Below, one piece after another: positions 34,804 to 44,372 of a stretch of DNA of 64,000 nucleotides. The stretch is from Flavobacterium sp. I-STPP5a (lineage in GTDB: Bacteria > Bacteroidota > Bacteroidia > Flavobacteriales > Flavobacteriaceae), in NCBI RefSeq assembly GCF_009764685.1, contig NZ_VHLM01000019.1, positions 1-64,000 on the forward strand, written 5' to 3'. Position 1 is the first letter of the stretch, and every line of letters starts with the position of its first letter. The notes beneath the pieces are model-generated. The model saw only the letters and a list, made by a program, of their open reading frames with translations. It was not told where the DNA came from and did not search any database. The position numbers were made by a program, and so were the translations under genes.

Positions 34804-35901
34804 TTATGCGGTTAATGCTGGATTTTGTCCTAAATCTTTTAAATGTTTGAAATGAGCAATCACGGCACTTCTCATTGTTTTGTATTCGTAATAAGGGAGG
34901 TTGCATTCTGCAGCAGTTTCTTTTACAATTTTTGCAATTTTACCATAATGTACGTGGCTTATATTTGGGAAAATATGGTGCTCAATTTGATGATTCAAAC
35001 CGCCAGTGTACCAGTTTACGATTGCGTTTTTTGGTGCGAAATTAGTAGTGGTAAACAATTGGTGAATAGCCCAAGTATTGTCCATTTCGCCCAATTCGTT
35101 TGGTGTAGGATTTGTAGTTTCCTCTACTACGTGCGCTAGTTGGAATACAACACTCAAGATCAAACCAGCAGTATAATGCATCACAAAAAATCCGATTAGT
35201 ACTTTCCACCAAGTGATCCCAATTACGATTGGTAAAACAATCCAAATGGCAACATAGATAATTTTAGTAATGATCAATGTTGTCCAAAGTATTTTTGGGC
35301 TCTTAGCTTCTCCGTAAGATAATTTTCTTTTGAGGTAGTTGCGCATTTGCTTAAAATCAGTAGTAATAGCCCAATTGAAAGTCAATAAACCATACAAGAA
35401 AATAGAGTAATATTGTTGAAAACGGTGAAAGTTATACCATTTTGCTTCTTTGGTAAAACGAATAACACGACCAGCATCTAAATCTTCATCATGTCCCGGA
35501 ATATTGGTGTATGTGTGGTGCAAAACATTGTGTTGCACTTGCCAGTTGTACACATTACCTGCTAGTACGTATATCGTTCCGCCCATGAATTTGTTAACCC
35601 ATGATTTGTTTGAATATGACCCGTGATTTCCGTCATGCATCACATTCATTCCAACTCCAGCCATACCAATTCCCATGACGATTGTCAATAATAAGTGTGC
35701 CCAAAATGGCATACCAAGGGTGAGAATTAAAAAGTAAGGTGCTAGAAAAACAGAAAATAAAATAATCGTTTTCAGGTATAATTGCCAGTTGCCTGTTTTT
35801 TGAATGTTGTTCTCTTTGAAGTAGTTGTTAACCCGAGAGTTAAGTGTTCTAAAAAATTTTAGGCTATCTTGCTTAGCAAAAGTAGGGGCATTGTTATTCA
35901 T
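34804..35901 (-). CDS. Membrane fatty acid desaturase, front-end-like
   Basis: A 365-residue di-iron desaturase of the inner membrane. Three histidine boxes are visible: HDGNH (residues 89-93), HNVLHH (124-129) and HQIEHH (about 304-309). The third box contains the QxxHH form typical of front-end (delta-5/6-type) desaturases. Hydrophobic segments lie at about 44-65, 67-85 and 185-235. There is no fused cytochrome b5 domain, so a separate electron donor is needed. The upstream in-frame ATG at 35976 is rejected because MNNNAPTFAKQDSLKFF at 35901 is a normal family start. Confidence 0.9.
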   Translation of the reverse strand: MNNNAPTFAKQDSLKFFRTLNSRVNNYFKENNIQKTGNWQLYLKTIILFSVFLAPYFLILTLGMPFWAHLLLTIVMGIGMAGVGMNVMHDGNHGSYSNKSWVNKFMGGTIYVLAGNVYNWQVQHNVLHHTYTNIPGHDEDLDAGRVIRFTKEAKWYNFHRFQQYYSIFLYGLLTFNWAITTDFKQMRNYLKRKLSYGEAKSPKILWTTLIITKIIYVAIWIVLPIVIGITWWKVLIGFFVMHYTAGLILSVVFQLAHVVEETTNPTPNELGEMDNTWAIHQLFTTTNFAPKNAIVNWYTGGLNHQIEHHIFPNISHVHYGKIAKIVKETAAECNLPYYEYKTMRSAVIAHFKHLKDLGQNPALTA

Positions 35902-36006
35902 ATAATGAGGATAAGGTTCAAAGGTAATTATTAAAAATTTTTTGGTATACAAATTTGAGATAAATATTTTAACCATAAAGTATTACTTTTGTTAAAAAAA
36001 TAATAG

Positions 36007-36636
36007 ATGGACGAGATTTTAAAGTATTTTCCTAATTTAAGTGATCTTCAGAAGGAACAGTTCGAAAAGCTCGATTTTTTATACCACGAATGGAACGAAA
36101 AAATCAATGTGATTTCGAGAAAAGATATTGATTCTTTATATACCAAACATATTTTACATTCACTTGGAATTGCTAAAATAATGAAATTTGAACCTGGAAC
36201 GTACGTTTTAGATGTGGGAACTGGCGGTGGATTTCCAGGAATTCCATTGGCAATTCTTTTTCCGGAAACTAGATTTTATTTGATTGATGTTATTGCCAAG
36301 AAAATAAAAGTGGTTCAGGCTGTTGCCGAAGGTTTAGAGTTGAAAAACGTAAAAGCAGAGCAAATACGTGCTGAAAATGTAAAAGGTGATTTCGATTTTA
36401 TTGTGAGTCGCGCCGTAACCAATATGCCTGATTTTGTGTCTTGGGTAAAAACCAAAATTAAAAAACAAAACAAACACGAATTGAAAAACGGAATCCTCTA
36501 CCTAAAAGGAGGCGACTTAACCGAAGAGTTAAAAGATTTCCCTAGAGCTACTGAATACAACTTAGCAGATTATTTTGAAGATGAATTTTTTGAGACTAAG
36601 AAAGTAGTACACTTGCCGTTGAAGTTTCAGCAGTAG
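36007..36636 (+). CDS. rsmG: 16S rRNA (guanine(527)-N7)-methyltransferase RsmG
   Basis: A 209-residue SAM-dependent enzyme that methylates G527 of 16S rRNA (GidB). It starts with the family's N-terminal helices (LKYFPNLSDLQKEQFEKLDFLYHEWNEKINVISRKD), followed by the SAM-binding motif VLDVGTGGGFPGIPLAI and the later FIVSRAV motif. The length is typical. Loss of this gene is known to give low-level streptomycin resistance in other bacteria. It is divergent from the desaturase gene and closed by a terminator. Confidence 0.95.
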   Translation: MDEILKYFPNLSDLQKEQFEKLDFLYHEWNEKINVISRKDIDSLYTKHILHSLGIAKIMKFEPGTYVLDVGTGGGFPGIPLAILFPETRFYLIDVIAKKIKVVQAVAEGLELKNVKAEQIRAENVKGDFDFIVSRAVTNMPDFVSWVKTKIKKQNKHELKNGILYLKGGDLTEELKDFPRATEYNLADYFEDEFFETKKVVHLPLKFQQ

Positions 36637-36662
36637 TCATAAGGTAGAAAGTTTAAAGACAA

Positions 36663-36705
36663 TAAAAAAAAAAGCCGAATCTAAAACTTTAGATTCGGCT
36701 TTTTG
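36663..36705 (+). terminator. Bidirectional terminator between rsmG and pruA
   Basis: AAAGCCGAATCTAAA, loop ACTT, TAGATTCGGCTTTTT. Long A and T runs flank a strong stem, so both convergent genes can use it. Confidence 0.9.
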
Positions 36706-36759
36706 GTATTTGCTAAAATGCTTTAAAGACTTTTGACTTTAAAACTTTAGGACTAAAAA

Positions 36760-38388
36760 TTACTCTCCTAAAAATGGGTATCTGTAATCAACTGGAGTTA
36801 CAAAAGTTTCTTTGATCGTTCTTGCAGAAGTCCATCTCAATAAGTTTTGCATAGATCCTGCTTTATCATTCGTTCCTGATCCTCTTGCTCCACCAAACGG
36901 TTGCATCCCTACAATAGCTCCAGTTGGTTTATCATTGATGTAGAAGTTACCAGCTGCATTTTGTAATTTTACAGTAGCTTCTTCAATAGCATAACGATTT
37001 TGACTGAAAACTGCACCTGTCAAAGCGTACTCTGATGTAGTGTCTACTAATTCCAATGTTTCTGCCCATTTAGCATCTTCGTAAACATAAATAGTCACAA
37101 CTGGTCCGAATAATTCGGTTTCCATTGTAGCGTATTTTGGATTACTAGTTAAGATAACCGTTGGCTCTATAAAGTACCCTTTTGATTTGTCATAATTTCC
37201 ACCGATAATTACCTCTGCATCTGCATCAGCTTTAGCTTGGTCAATGGCTTTAGCCAATTTATCAAATGAACCTTCAGAGATTACCGCAGTGATAAAGTTG
37301 CTCATATCTTGTGGCGATCCCATTTTCATTGATTTTAAATCAGCTTCTAATTCAGCTTGTACAGCTGGCCATAAGCTTTGTGGGATGTACACGCGTGAAG
37401 CAGCGCTACATTTTTGACCTTGATACTCAAAAGCACCACGTGCTATACCTGTACTAACTTGTTTTGAGTTCGCAGATGGGTGTGCAATGATGAAATCTTT
37501 ACCACCTGTTTCACCTACAATACGTGGGTATGTTTTGTATTTGCTAATATTGGTACCAATTTTTGCCCAAATATCATTAAATACGCCTGTAGATCCTGTA
37601 AAGTGAACTCCAGCTAAATCACGGCTAGCCAATAAAGTTTCGGTGATCATTCCTGAGTCTCCCATAACCATGTTGATAACACCATTTGGTAAACCTGCTT
37701 CTTTGAAAATTTGCATCAATAAGTTGGCAGAGTACACTTGAGTTGCTGCAGGTTTCCAAACCACAACGTTACCCATTAAGGCAGCGCTTGTAGGTAAGTT
37801 TCCAGCAATTGCTGTAAAGTTAAACGGTGTTATGGCATATACAAAACCTTCAAGAGGTCTGTATTCAACGCGGTTCCACATGTCTGATGTTGACTTTGGT
37901 TGCTCGTTGTATATTTGTGTCATGTACTGTACGTTGAAACGTAAGAAGTCAATTAATTCACAAGCGGCGTCAATTTCGGCTTGATATATTGTTTTAGACT
38001 GTGCAATCATTGTTGCTGCATTGATCTTAGCTCTGTAAGGTCCAGCTAATAATTCTGCTGCTTTTAAGAAAATTCCAGCGCGTTGTTCCCAAGCCATTTT
38101 AGCCCAGTCTTCTTTAGCTTCAAGTGCTGTTGAAATTGCAGCTTCTATATGTTTTTTTTCGGCTTGGTGATATACCCCTACAATATGCTGGTGGTCATGA
38201 GGAGCAGACATTTTTTTAGTGTCTCCAGTTCTAACTTCTTCGTTTCCTATATAAAGAGGAACGTCTACTGTAGCGTTCCACATTTCGGCGTATGCTGCTG
38301 AAACCGCTGCTCGCTCTGGCGAGTTAGGGGCATAGCTTTTTACAGGTTCGTTTACTGCGTTGGGTACGTGAAAAAATCCTTTTAACAT
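36760..38388 (-). CDS. pruA: L-glutamate gamma-semialdehyde dehydrogenase
   Basis: A 542-residue NAD-dependent aldehyde dehydrogenase that oxidises glutamate semialdehyde (pyrroline-5-carboxylate) to glutamate, the second step of proline breakdown. The catalytic Cys is in FEYQGQKCSAASRVYIP, and the general-base Glu is in RIVGETGGKDF. The EYRPLEGFVYAITPFNFTAIAGNLP region is characteristic of the stand-alone P5C dehydrogenases. No proline dehydrogenase gene is next to it. It is monocistronic. Confidence 0.93.
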   Translation of the reverse strand: MLKGFFHVPNAVNEPVKSYAPNSPERAAVSAAYAEMWNATVDVPLYIGNEEVRTGDTKKMSAPHDHQHIVGVYHQAEKKHIEAAISTALEAKEDWAKMAWEQRAGIFLKAAELLAGPYRAKINAATMIAQSKTIYQAEIDAACELIDFLRFNVQYMTQIYNEQPKSTSDMWNRVEYRPLEGFVYAITPFNFTAIAGNLPTSAALMGNVVVWKPAATQVYSANLLMQIFKEAGLPNGVINMVMGDSGMITETLLASRDLAGVHFTGSTGVFNDIWAKIGTNISKYKTYPRIVGETGGKDFIIAHPSANSKQVSTGIARGAFEYQGQKCSAASRVYIPQSLWPAVQAELEADLKSMKMGSPQDMSNFITAVISEGSFDKLAKAIDQAKADADAEVIIGGNYDKSKGYFIEPTVILTSNPKYATMETELFGPVVTIYVYEDAKWAETLELVDTTSEYALTGAVFSQNRYAIEEATVKLQNAAGNFYINDKPTGAIVGMQPFGGARGSGTNDKAGSMQNLLRWTSARTIKETFVTPVDYRYPFLGE

Positions 38389-38675
38389 ATTGATGTTTTT
38401 ATTGGGTTAAAAATAGTGTTGTATTGTTTTTTAAACTAAAAACAAAAGTACAAAGGTTTCTTTAAAGATTTGATATTTTTTAAAGTAATCTAAAGCATCT
38501 TGTTGTCCTTTATCTAGATTGTAGCCCTGATAGTAATGGAAAGCTTTTTATGATGGAAAGCCGATTTTGCAGCGCTAAAAAAGCGACTGGAAGAAGCTCT
38601 TTTTAGGGCTAGGAAAACGTGCTTGACATTTAAAAACTTGAAATGAATAGCAGGATGTGCTCCTAATTAAATATA
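38389..38675. other. Noncoding gap with a GC-richer stretch
   Basis: No credible gene lies in these 287 bases. Bases 38515-38640 are richer in G+C and contain GTAGCCCTGATAGTAATGG and TTTTTAGGGCTAGG. These words recall, from memory, intergenic repeat elements of Flavobacterium, as does 248-372. An 8-base TAATTAAATA-like palindrome lies near 38665. Function unknown. Confidence 0.35.
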
Positions 38676-39062
38676 TTAATTAAGTGCAAATGGAGCACAT
38701 AGCCTGAAAGTAGGCACGATTACTTTGAAATTTCTAGTTGAGGTAAAATTAATCATGTTGAAGTGTCCTTTCATGGCGCCGTACGGTGACGATAACAAGC
38801 AACCTGAGCTATAAGTATGCTGCTCGCCCGGTTTTAGTACTGGTTTTTTTCCAATAACGCCTTCGCCATCCACAATTTCGTTGTCATTCAAAGAATCAAA
38901 GATTTCCCAATGGCGTGAGATTAATTGTACAGAATCCTTACTGTGATTTTCGATTGTAATTACGTAACTAAAGGCAAAGTGAATCTTATAGTTTTTGAAG
39001 TAAGTGCCTTCAAAACTAGTTAACACTGAAATTTTTATGCCTCTTGTTATTTGAGAAACCAT
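38676..39062 (-). CDS. apaG: ApaG protein
   Basis: A 128-residue ApaG with the Ig-like fold. The conserved VISRHWEIFDSLNDNEIVDGEGVIGKKPVLKPGE region with its glycine-rich turn, and YSSGCLLSSPYGAMKGHF, match the family closely. The family is linked to cobalt/magnesium efflux phenotypes in Salmonella and has no established enzyme activity. The gene is the last of a same-strand series with the DUF5103 gene, 83 bases upstream. Confidence 0.93.
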   Translation of the reverse strand: MVSQITRGIKISVLTSFEGTYFKNYKIHFAFSYVITIENHSKDSVQLISRHWEIFDSLNDNEIVDGEGVIGKKPVLKPGEQHTYSSGCLLSSPYGAMKGHFNMINFTSTRNFKVIVPTFRLCAPFALN

Positions 39063-39145
39063 ATTAAAAGAATGAATATGCGTTTATTATTGACAAATTT
39101 ACAAAAAAATGATATTAAATCATTCCGTTCTATAAAAAGTTTTTT

Positions 39146-40411
39146 CTAGTTAATGATGTTCAAGGAACTTGCTACGCCTTTACCAACCACGCGCTCGTAC
39201 CTATCAATGCTTTCTTTATAATAGACTAATATGGTGTATTCATTTTCGGTTTGGTAAAAGTTGCCATCAATGTTATTTTCTTGATCAATTATGCCTGCGT
39301 CATTTGCTATTGTGTATTGAAAATTAGCGAAACCTTGTTTTATTAAAATGGCTTTTTCATACCGGCCGTTTTTAGGATTGTACTCCATCTGGTTTTCGGG
39401 AGTTAAGGCGTAGTTGTTGAACATTCCTGTTATATACACATTTTTATTCATTCTGAAAGTTGGAGCTGATAGGTTAAAGTATACCCAAGCGTAATCAGCT
39501 TCAATTTCGCTTTTTAGAGTATTTATATTTTTCACAACAAAGGTCCCGTTTGCATCTTGAGTAAATGTATACGGAAAATTTGCACGAGCTGCATTTGTAT
39601 GTAAAAAGGTTCCGTAAATAGGAGTGCTAGAATCTATTCTGGCAACGTTATTACTGGCTGATCGAATGTCTTTGTTTTCAAAAAATAAGAATTCATTTCC
39701 AGCCCAGAACTGCGTTTCGGTATCGTATTTATAAACTAAATCATTGCCTATTGTAAACTGCGGTGGGATATTTTTTAAGGCTGTTTTGAACTGAGCATTT
39801 TGTAAAAGAAGCACTTTTACGTTTTTTATAGGGTTTTGAAAGGTGATACTGCTAGATTTAATGCTAAAATCAAGATTGTGTTTTGCATCATTGCTTTGTA
39901 CAGTTCTTGCTCTTTTTATTTGTAAGGGAACCGTAACAAGGTCTTCATAGAGAATGAATTTTCTAGAAAAAACCACCTCTTTACTATCATCGGTAATTTT
40001 AAGGATGTAGTTCCCACTTATTTTAAGGCGTTGTGTAAACTGATTGGGAATGGCTAGTTTGTAATGGGAATAAATTTGTAAGGCATTGAATGAGTTGGTG
40101 TAATCTTGTATTCTTTGATTGTCAAAACCTTCTAGGTATTCAATTTTAGGGATAGGAGTGGGATTCCAGTTGTAATCACAGTGGATGATTTCATAGTAAT
40201 AATTAGCCTCATTCCCATAAAGATCATCAAACTCTAATTGAAATCCTTCGCCTAGTTTTATGAACGGAACTATATTTTGATCGTTTTGGATGAATGAAAC
40301 GGTTTTTATGTGGTATGGTGGATCAATTTCTTTTTCGGGTTGTGCAAAAAGAGTAAAGTGGTTTACTAGAATTAAGAAAAAGAGTGAAGATTGAAGTCGG
40401 TTTTGTGACAT
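39146..40411 (-). CDS. Type IX secretion system plug protein (DUF5103)
   Basis: A 421-residue exported protein with a signal peptide (SSLFFLILVNHFTLFAQ) and the DUF5103 features: IKTVSFIQNDQNIVPFIKLGE, YYYEIIHCDYNWNPTPIPKIEYLEGF, and a C-terminal Ig-like part with NVYITGMFNNYALTPENQMEY. DUF5103 proteins are known to plug the SprA pore of the Bacteroidota type IX secretion machinery, in the periplasm. Its presence implies a type IX system elsewhere in the genome; no other component lies in this window. Confidence 0.85.
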   Translation of the reverse strand: MSQNRLQSSLFFLILVNHFTLFAQPEKEIDPPYHIKTVSFIQNDQNIVPFIKLGEGFQLEFDDLYGNEANYYYEIIHCDYNWNPTPIPKIEYLEGFDNQRIQDYTNSFNALQIYSHYKLAIPNQFTQRLKISGNYILKITDDSKEVVFSRKFILYEDLVTVPLQIKRARTVQSNDAKHNLDFSIKSSSITFQNPIKNVKVLLLQNAQFKTALKNIPPQFTIGNDLVYKYDTETQFWAGNEFLFFENKDIRSASNNVARIDSSTPIYGTFLHTNAARANFPYTFTQDANGTFVVKNINTLKSEIEADYAWVYFNLSAPTFRMNKNVYITGMFNNYALTPENQMEYNPKNGRYEKAILIKQGFANFQYTIANDAGIIDQENNIDGNFYQTENEYTILVYYKESIDRYERVVGKGVASSLNIIN

Positions 40412-40507
40412 TGTTTCAATAAAACTTATTAGATTTTAAAGATACTAAAAAAAAACAAGAGGTTAAAAAACTATTTTTTATGTATATGAAATGCTTTTCA
40501 AAACTAA

Positions 40508-40541
40508 AACCTGCTATTTCATTGAAGTAGCAGGTTTTTTT
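40508..40541 (-). terminator. Terminator of the SNF2 helicase gene
   Basis: AACCTGCTATTTC, loop ATT, GAAGTAGCAGGTT, then a T run. It overlaps the end of the helicase gene by one base. Confidence 0.75.
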
Positions 40542-43447
40542 TATTCTAGTATAAAATCTAAATTTTCTTCAATATCAGGGCTGATGTGATTTTCATCAAG
40601 CAGTGCATCCGAAAGCAGTTTTTTGTTTTCCTGCAAACGAATGATTTTTTCCTCAACGGTATTCTTGGTAATGAATCGAACGACATTTACTTTGTTCAAC
40701 TGTCCAATACGATGCGCGCGACCAATTCCTTGCTTTTCAGCAAAGGGATTCCACCAAGGGTCTAAAAACAAAACATAAGAAGCTTTGGTAATATTTAGTC
40801 CCACGCCACCCGCTTTTAAGGAAATGAAAAACAATTTTGAGCGCTCTTGTTCTTGAAACTTTTGCACTTGATACGCGCGTTCATTTTGTGGGGTTGCGCC
40901 AGTCAATTCACAAAAATCAATTTTGTTTTCGATGCTCCATTTTTTGTAAAACTCAAGATTAGAAACAAACGAACTGAATACAATCGTTTTTTGATTAGAT
41001 TGCACCAAGGATTCTAAATATCGTGTTACCGCAATATATTTCCCCGAATCTAGTTCTGATTTTTTATCAATCATTTTCGGATGATTGCTCAATTGCCTCA
41101 AACGCATCAACGTATTGATAATATTGATTTTGTCAATACCAGAACCATCGGTTTTTAAAAGTGCATTTCTCGCTTTTGACTTTTCTTCTTCGTATAATTT
41201 CTCTTGTTCGGGTTCCATCTCGCAATGAAAGACTTGCTCCGAGAGTTCTGGTAAGTCTTTTAAAACTTGCTCTTTGGTGCGTCTTAAAATAAAGGGACTG
41301 ACTAAATTTCTTAATTCTGACAGACTGTTTTCGTCCTGTTTTTTCTCAATCGGAAATTTGTAATGCTCGGCAAAGAAAGTATAACTCCCCAAAATATTCG
41401 GATTGATAAATTGCATTTGTGACCACAAATCGTCTAACGAGTTTTCTATTGGCGTACCACTCAACGAGATTTTATGAGTCGTTTGCAGTTGATTAATGGC
41501 ATGAAAAATTTTCGAGTTTTTATTTTTGATATATTGACTTTCGTCCAAAATCAAAAAACGAAATTGATACTTTTCTAAAATGGAAAGATCTCTCGCCACC
41601 ACTGCATAACTCGTAAAGATCAAGTCGTATTTTTCTAATTTTTTAGAAATTAGTTTTCGATCTTGTCCTACATATTGAATTCTCCTGAAATGAGGCGTAA
41701 ATTTTCTAGCTTCGTTGTACCAGTTGAACACCAAAGAGGAGGGAAGTACAATCAAGGCTTTTAGGTACTCTTTGGCAACAGGAATTTCATTGCCAAACAA
41801 ATCGAGTTGTATGTTTTCGGCTTTTTCAAAATCTAATTTTTCTTGGACGGCGACTAGTGTTGATAGGGTTTGCAATGTTTTTCCCAATCCCATATCATCG
41901 GCTAAGCAAGCGCCTAAACCGTTGTTGTAATGTTCTAGAAGCCATTGTACGCCTTCTATTTGGTACGGTCGCAACGTTGCTTTAACCAAAGCCGAAGGTT
42001 GGTATTGAACAGTATCTTTTACATGCAAGGTCTGTTTTAATTGCGGGATATCTTCAAAAACAGCAAAATTACTTTTGAGAACCGCCATAGTTCCGTTGTT
42101 GATTTTAGCCAGTTTAGCCATGGCTGCATAGCGCGTCATCCATTCAATTGGAATCAAAAAATAATTCCCGTTAGGTAAAAGAAACAAGCGATTTTGGCTT
42201 TTTATATTCGGAATCAAGTCGCTGAAATTGAATTCAAAATCATCACAAACCACAGTCATTTTAATATCAAACCAATCGTTTTGTATGGTGTTGGAGAATA
42301 TAATGTTTACCGTGCTATTATCAATATTTCTTCCATCGATTTTAATATTTTCTAATGAAAAACCTACTGATTCTAATTTCTCTCGATGTTCTAATATCCA
42401 TTGAACACAAGCGTAAGTGTCTTTTTGTTCTGGTTTTTGTAAAAGTCCAAACAGATTGTTGTCTTGCTTGCTAAGTCCAAGTGCTTCTAAGGATTCAATA
42501 AATGTATCCTCGGCTTGACTGCGTTTGTATTGGATTAGTTTTATATTTTCCAAGTCTTTTAAATCAATTTCGGTATGCGTGTTTTTGGTTTTAGTGGCAT
42601 CAAAAACGTATCCGTTATAATCAAATGAAAGACTGATGAAATAGGTGTTTTTAAAAAAATCATGCACTAATTGTAGGTTGCAAGAACGTATAGTGGTTTG
42701 GGTGATCACTTCAAAACCCGTGGCGCTTATGTCTACTTTTTTGGCAATGTCTTTAATGAATTTTTCAAAATAGTCGGGCACTAATTTCGAAGGAATTTCG
42801 ACCATTTTTTTATTTAAAAAAGGGGTTACTTTTTTGGAATTGATGCTTTTTAACGCATACAGTTTATGGTGTGCAACCAACCATCCCGGTTCGTCTAACA
42901 ACAATGTTACTGTTGTGTTCGAGGGATAAAAAGCAAGGTCGTTTTCCTTTAGTTTTAAAGTATATGAAATTCCGTTTTCGTGTTTGTCAAAATGCAGTTC
43001 GGTTTCTAGAGTTGGATTTTGCGTGCTAATACGACTGATGCGAAAATCTTTTTCCTTGCCAAGATTTAATGAAAGTGGGAAATCATGCAGCTTGATATGG
43101 CTGTAAAATTGGGCTAAGTTTATTTTCATGAATTGATCAATACCCAGTTTTATTTTATCGTCCTTGAGGATGTCTTCAATTTTTTTTGCCGATTTGCTTT
43201 TGGTTCGGAACTTTTTAAATAAGGCCTCAGGTTGGAGTACCTCACAAAGCGAAAGAATTTTTTGTGTAGTACTATCCAAATTCCCGATTGTTATCCCCAT
43301 GCTTTGAAGGACTTCGGGACTTGCTTTTTTTTCTAAATACGTGATGGTTTCCGTATGCCCAACCACATACGAATTAGGAATATAGCAATTGAATTTTGCT
43401 TCAAAACTAAGATCAAAGCAAAACTGGAAATGATTTTCGGGTTCCAA
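40541..43447 (-). CDS. SNF2/Swi2-family helicase
   Basis: A 968-residue protein. The first ~490 residues are a lineage-type N-terminal region of low recognisability, with alternating helices and strands. The SNF2 ATPase core follows: GACLADDMGLGKTLQTL (motif I), LILDESQYIKN (motif II, DESQ), LSGTPIENSLDDLW, and in the C-terminal helicase lobe GIGRAHRIGQLNKVNVVRF (motif VI). It is a DNA translocase, likely remodelling protein-DNA complexes or transcription machinery (compare RapA), but the target is unknown. There is no zinc-finger SWIM motif. Confidence 0.9.
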   Translation of the reverse strand: MEPENHFQFCFDLSFEAKFNCYIPNSYVVGHTETITYLEKKASPEVLQSMGITIGNLDSTTQKILSLCEVLQPEALFKKFRTKSKSAKKIEDILKDDKIKLGIDQFMKINLAQFYSHIKLHDFPLSLNLGKEKDFRISRISTQNPTLETELHFDKHENGISYTLKLKENDLAFYPSNTTVTLLLDEPGWLVAHHKLYALKSINSKKVTPFLNKKMVEIPSKLVPDYFEKFIKDIAKKVDISATGFEVITQTTIRSCNLQLVHDFFKNTYFISLSFDYNGYVFDATKTKNTHTEIDLKDLENIKLIQYKRSQAEDTFIESLEALGLSKQDNNLFGLLQKPEQKDTYACVQWILEHREKLESVGFSLENIKIDGRNIDNSTVNIIFSNTIQNDWFDIKMTVVCDDFEFNFSDLIPNIKSQNRLFLLPNGNYFLIPIEWMTRYAAMAKLAKINNGTMAVLKSNFAVFEDIPQLKQTLHVKDTVQYQPSALVKATLRPYQIEGVQWLLEHYNNGLGACLADDMGLGKTLQTLSTLVAVQEKLDFEKAENIQLDLFGNEIPVAKEYLKALIVLPSSLVFNWYNEARKFTPHFRRIQYVGQDRKLISKKLEKYDLIFTSYAVVARDLSILEKYQFRFLILDESQYIKNKNSKIFHAINQLQTTHKISLSGTPIENSLDDLWSQMQFINPNILGSYTFFAEHYKFPIEKKQDENSLSELRNLVSPFILRRTKEQVLKDLPELSEQVFHCEMEPEQEKLYEEEKSKARNALLKTDGSGIDKINIINTLMRLRQLSNHPKMIDKKSELDSGKYIAVTRYLESLVQSNQKTIVFSSFVSNLEFYKKWSIENKIDFCELTGATPQNERAYQVQKFQEQERSKLFFISLKAGGVGLNITKASYVLFLDPWWNPFAEKQGIGRAHRIGQLNKVNVVRFITKNTVEEKIIRLQENKKLLSDALLDENHISPDIEENLDFILE

Positions 43448-43479
43448 AAGTATAACGTTATTTGATGGTTAGGTTATAT

Positions 43480-43538
43480 AGACACAGATTCCACAAATTC
43501 ACACAGATTAATTTGCGCAAATTTGTGGAATCTGTGTT
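43480..43538. repeat. Inverted repeat CACAGATTCCACAAATT
   Basis: CACAGATTCCACAAATT (43481 on) pairs with AAATTTGTGGAATCTGTG (to 43538) around about 20 bases. It lies between the methyltransferase and helicase genes on the minus strand and could form a long hairpin. No T run follows, so it is not a classic terminator. Confidence 0.7.
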
Positions 43539-43558
43539 GGATTTTAATCTACTAAATA

Positions 43559-44323
43559 TTATTTAAAACAAACGGGTATGATTTCTCCTTTGGCCAAACA
43601 GTATTTTTCGACTAGTTCAGGAGCAATTTTGTTAGTGTAATCTTCTTCAACAACTGTAAAACCTATGCTTCTTAATTTGTTAAAATAATCTCGGCCATAA
43701 ATGCGCACGTGGTCGTATTGTCCAAATATTTTGGCACGTTCTTTCTGGTCGGTAATGCTGTCATCCGCAAAAGTTACTTCTCTTTTTAAATCTTGTGGGA
43801 TTTGTAAAATAGCCATTCCGCCTGGTTTCAAAACACGATACAATTCCTGCATCGCTTTGGTATCGTCAGGGATGTGTTCCAAAACGTGATTGCACAAAAT
43901 CACATCGTATTGATTGTCCTTAAAAGGTAAATTGCAAATGTCTGCTTTCACATCTGCCAAAGGCGAAAACAAATCGGTGGTGGTATAATCTAAGTTTTTT
44001 TGCTTTCGAAACAATTTATAAAAAGCTTGTTCAGGAGCAAAATGCAAAACTTTTTTAGGTGCAGTAAAAAAATCTGTTTGCTCGTTGAGGTACAACCACA
44101 ACAAACGGTGTCTTTCCAATGAAAGAGTACTTGGCGATAGCACGTTGTTACGCTGTGTTTCGTATCCGTACGGCAACATTGATTTGAAGCTTTTACCGTC
44201 AATAGGATCAGTAAATTTGTCTCCTTTAAGAGTAAAGGCTATTATTGGTCGAGCCACATAACTCAAACGAATTAATAACGGACGTGGAATGGTATTGAGG
44301 ATGGTTTTGAAAAGTCTTTTCAT
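43559..44323 (-). CDS. Class I SAM-dependent methyltransferase
   Basis: A 254-residue protein. The methyltransferase core carries VLHFAPEQAFYKLF (motif I, atypical), ADICNLPFKDNQYDVILCNHVLEHIPDDTKAMQEL and LKPGGMAILQIPQDL. These match Methyltransf_11-type enzymes that act on small molecules or lipids. The N-terminal ~30 residues are hydrophobic and basic, perhaps a membrane contact. The substrate is unknown. It is the downstream neighbour of the GxxExxY gene, separated by a repeat. Confidence 0.85.
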   Translation of the reverse strand: MKRLFKTILNTIPRPLLIRLSYVARPIIAFTLKGDKFTDPIDGKSFKSMLPYGYETQRNNVLSPSTLSLERHRLLWLYLNEQTDFFTAPKKVLHFAPEQAFYKLFRKQKNLDYTTTDLFSPLADVKADICNLPFKDNQYDVILCNHVLEHIPDDTKAMQELYRVLKPGGMAILQIPQDLKREVTFADDSITDQKERAKIFGQYDHVRIYGRDYFNKLRSIGFTVVEEDYTNKIAPELVEKYCLAKGEIIPVCFK

Positions 44324-44329
44324 AGTTTG

Positions 44330-44372
44330 TTACACAGAGATTCACAAAGAAGTCGCAGAGATTCGCAAAGTT
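44330..44372. repeat. Left inverted repeat of the GxxExxY unit
   Basis: CACAGAGATTCACAAAGAAG followed by TCGCAGAGATTCGCAAAG. The reverse complement of 44812-44851 carries nearly the same order of words (CACGAAGATTCGCAAAGAAA then TCGCAGAGATTCACAAA), so the gene between is framed by inverted repeats of about 38 bases. Confidence 0.75.
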
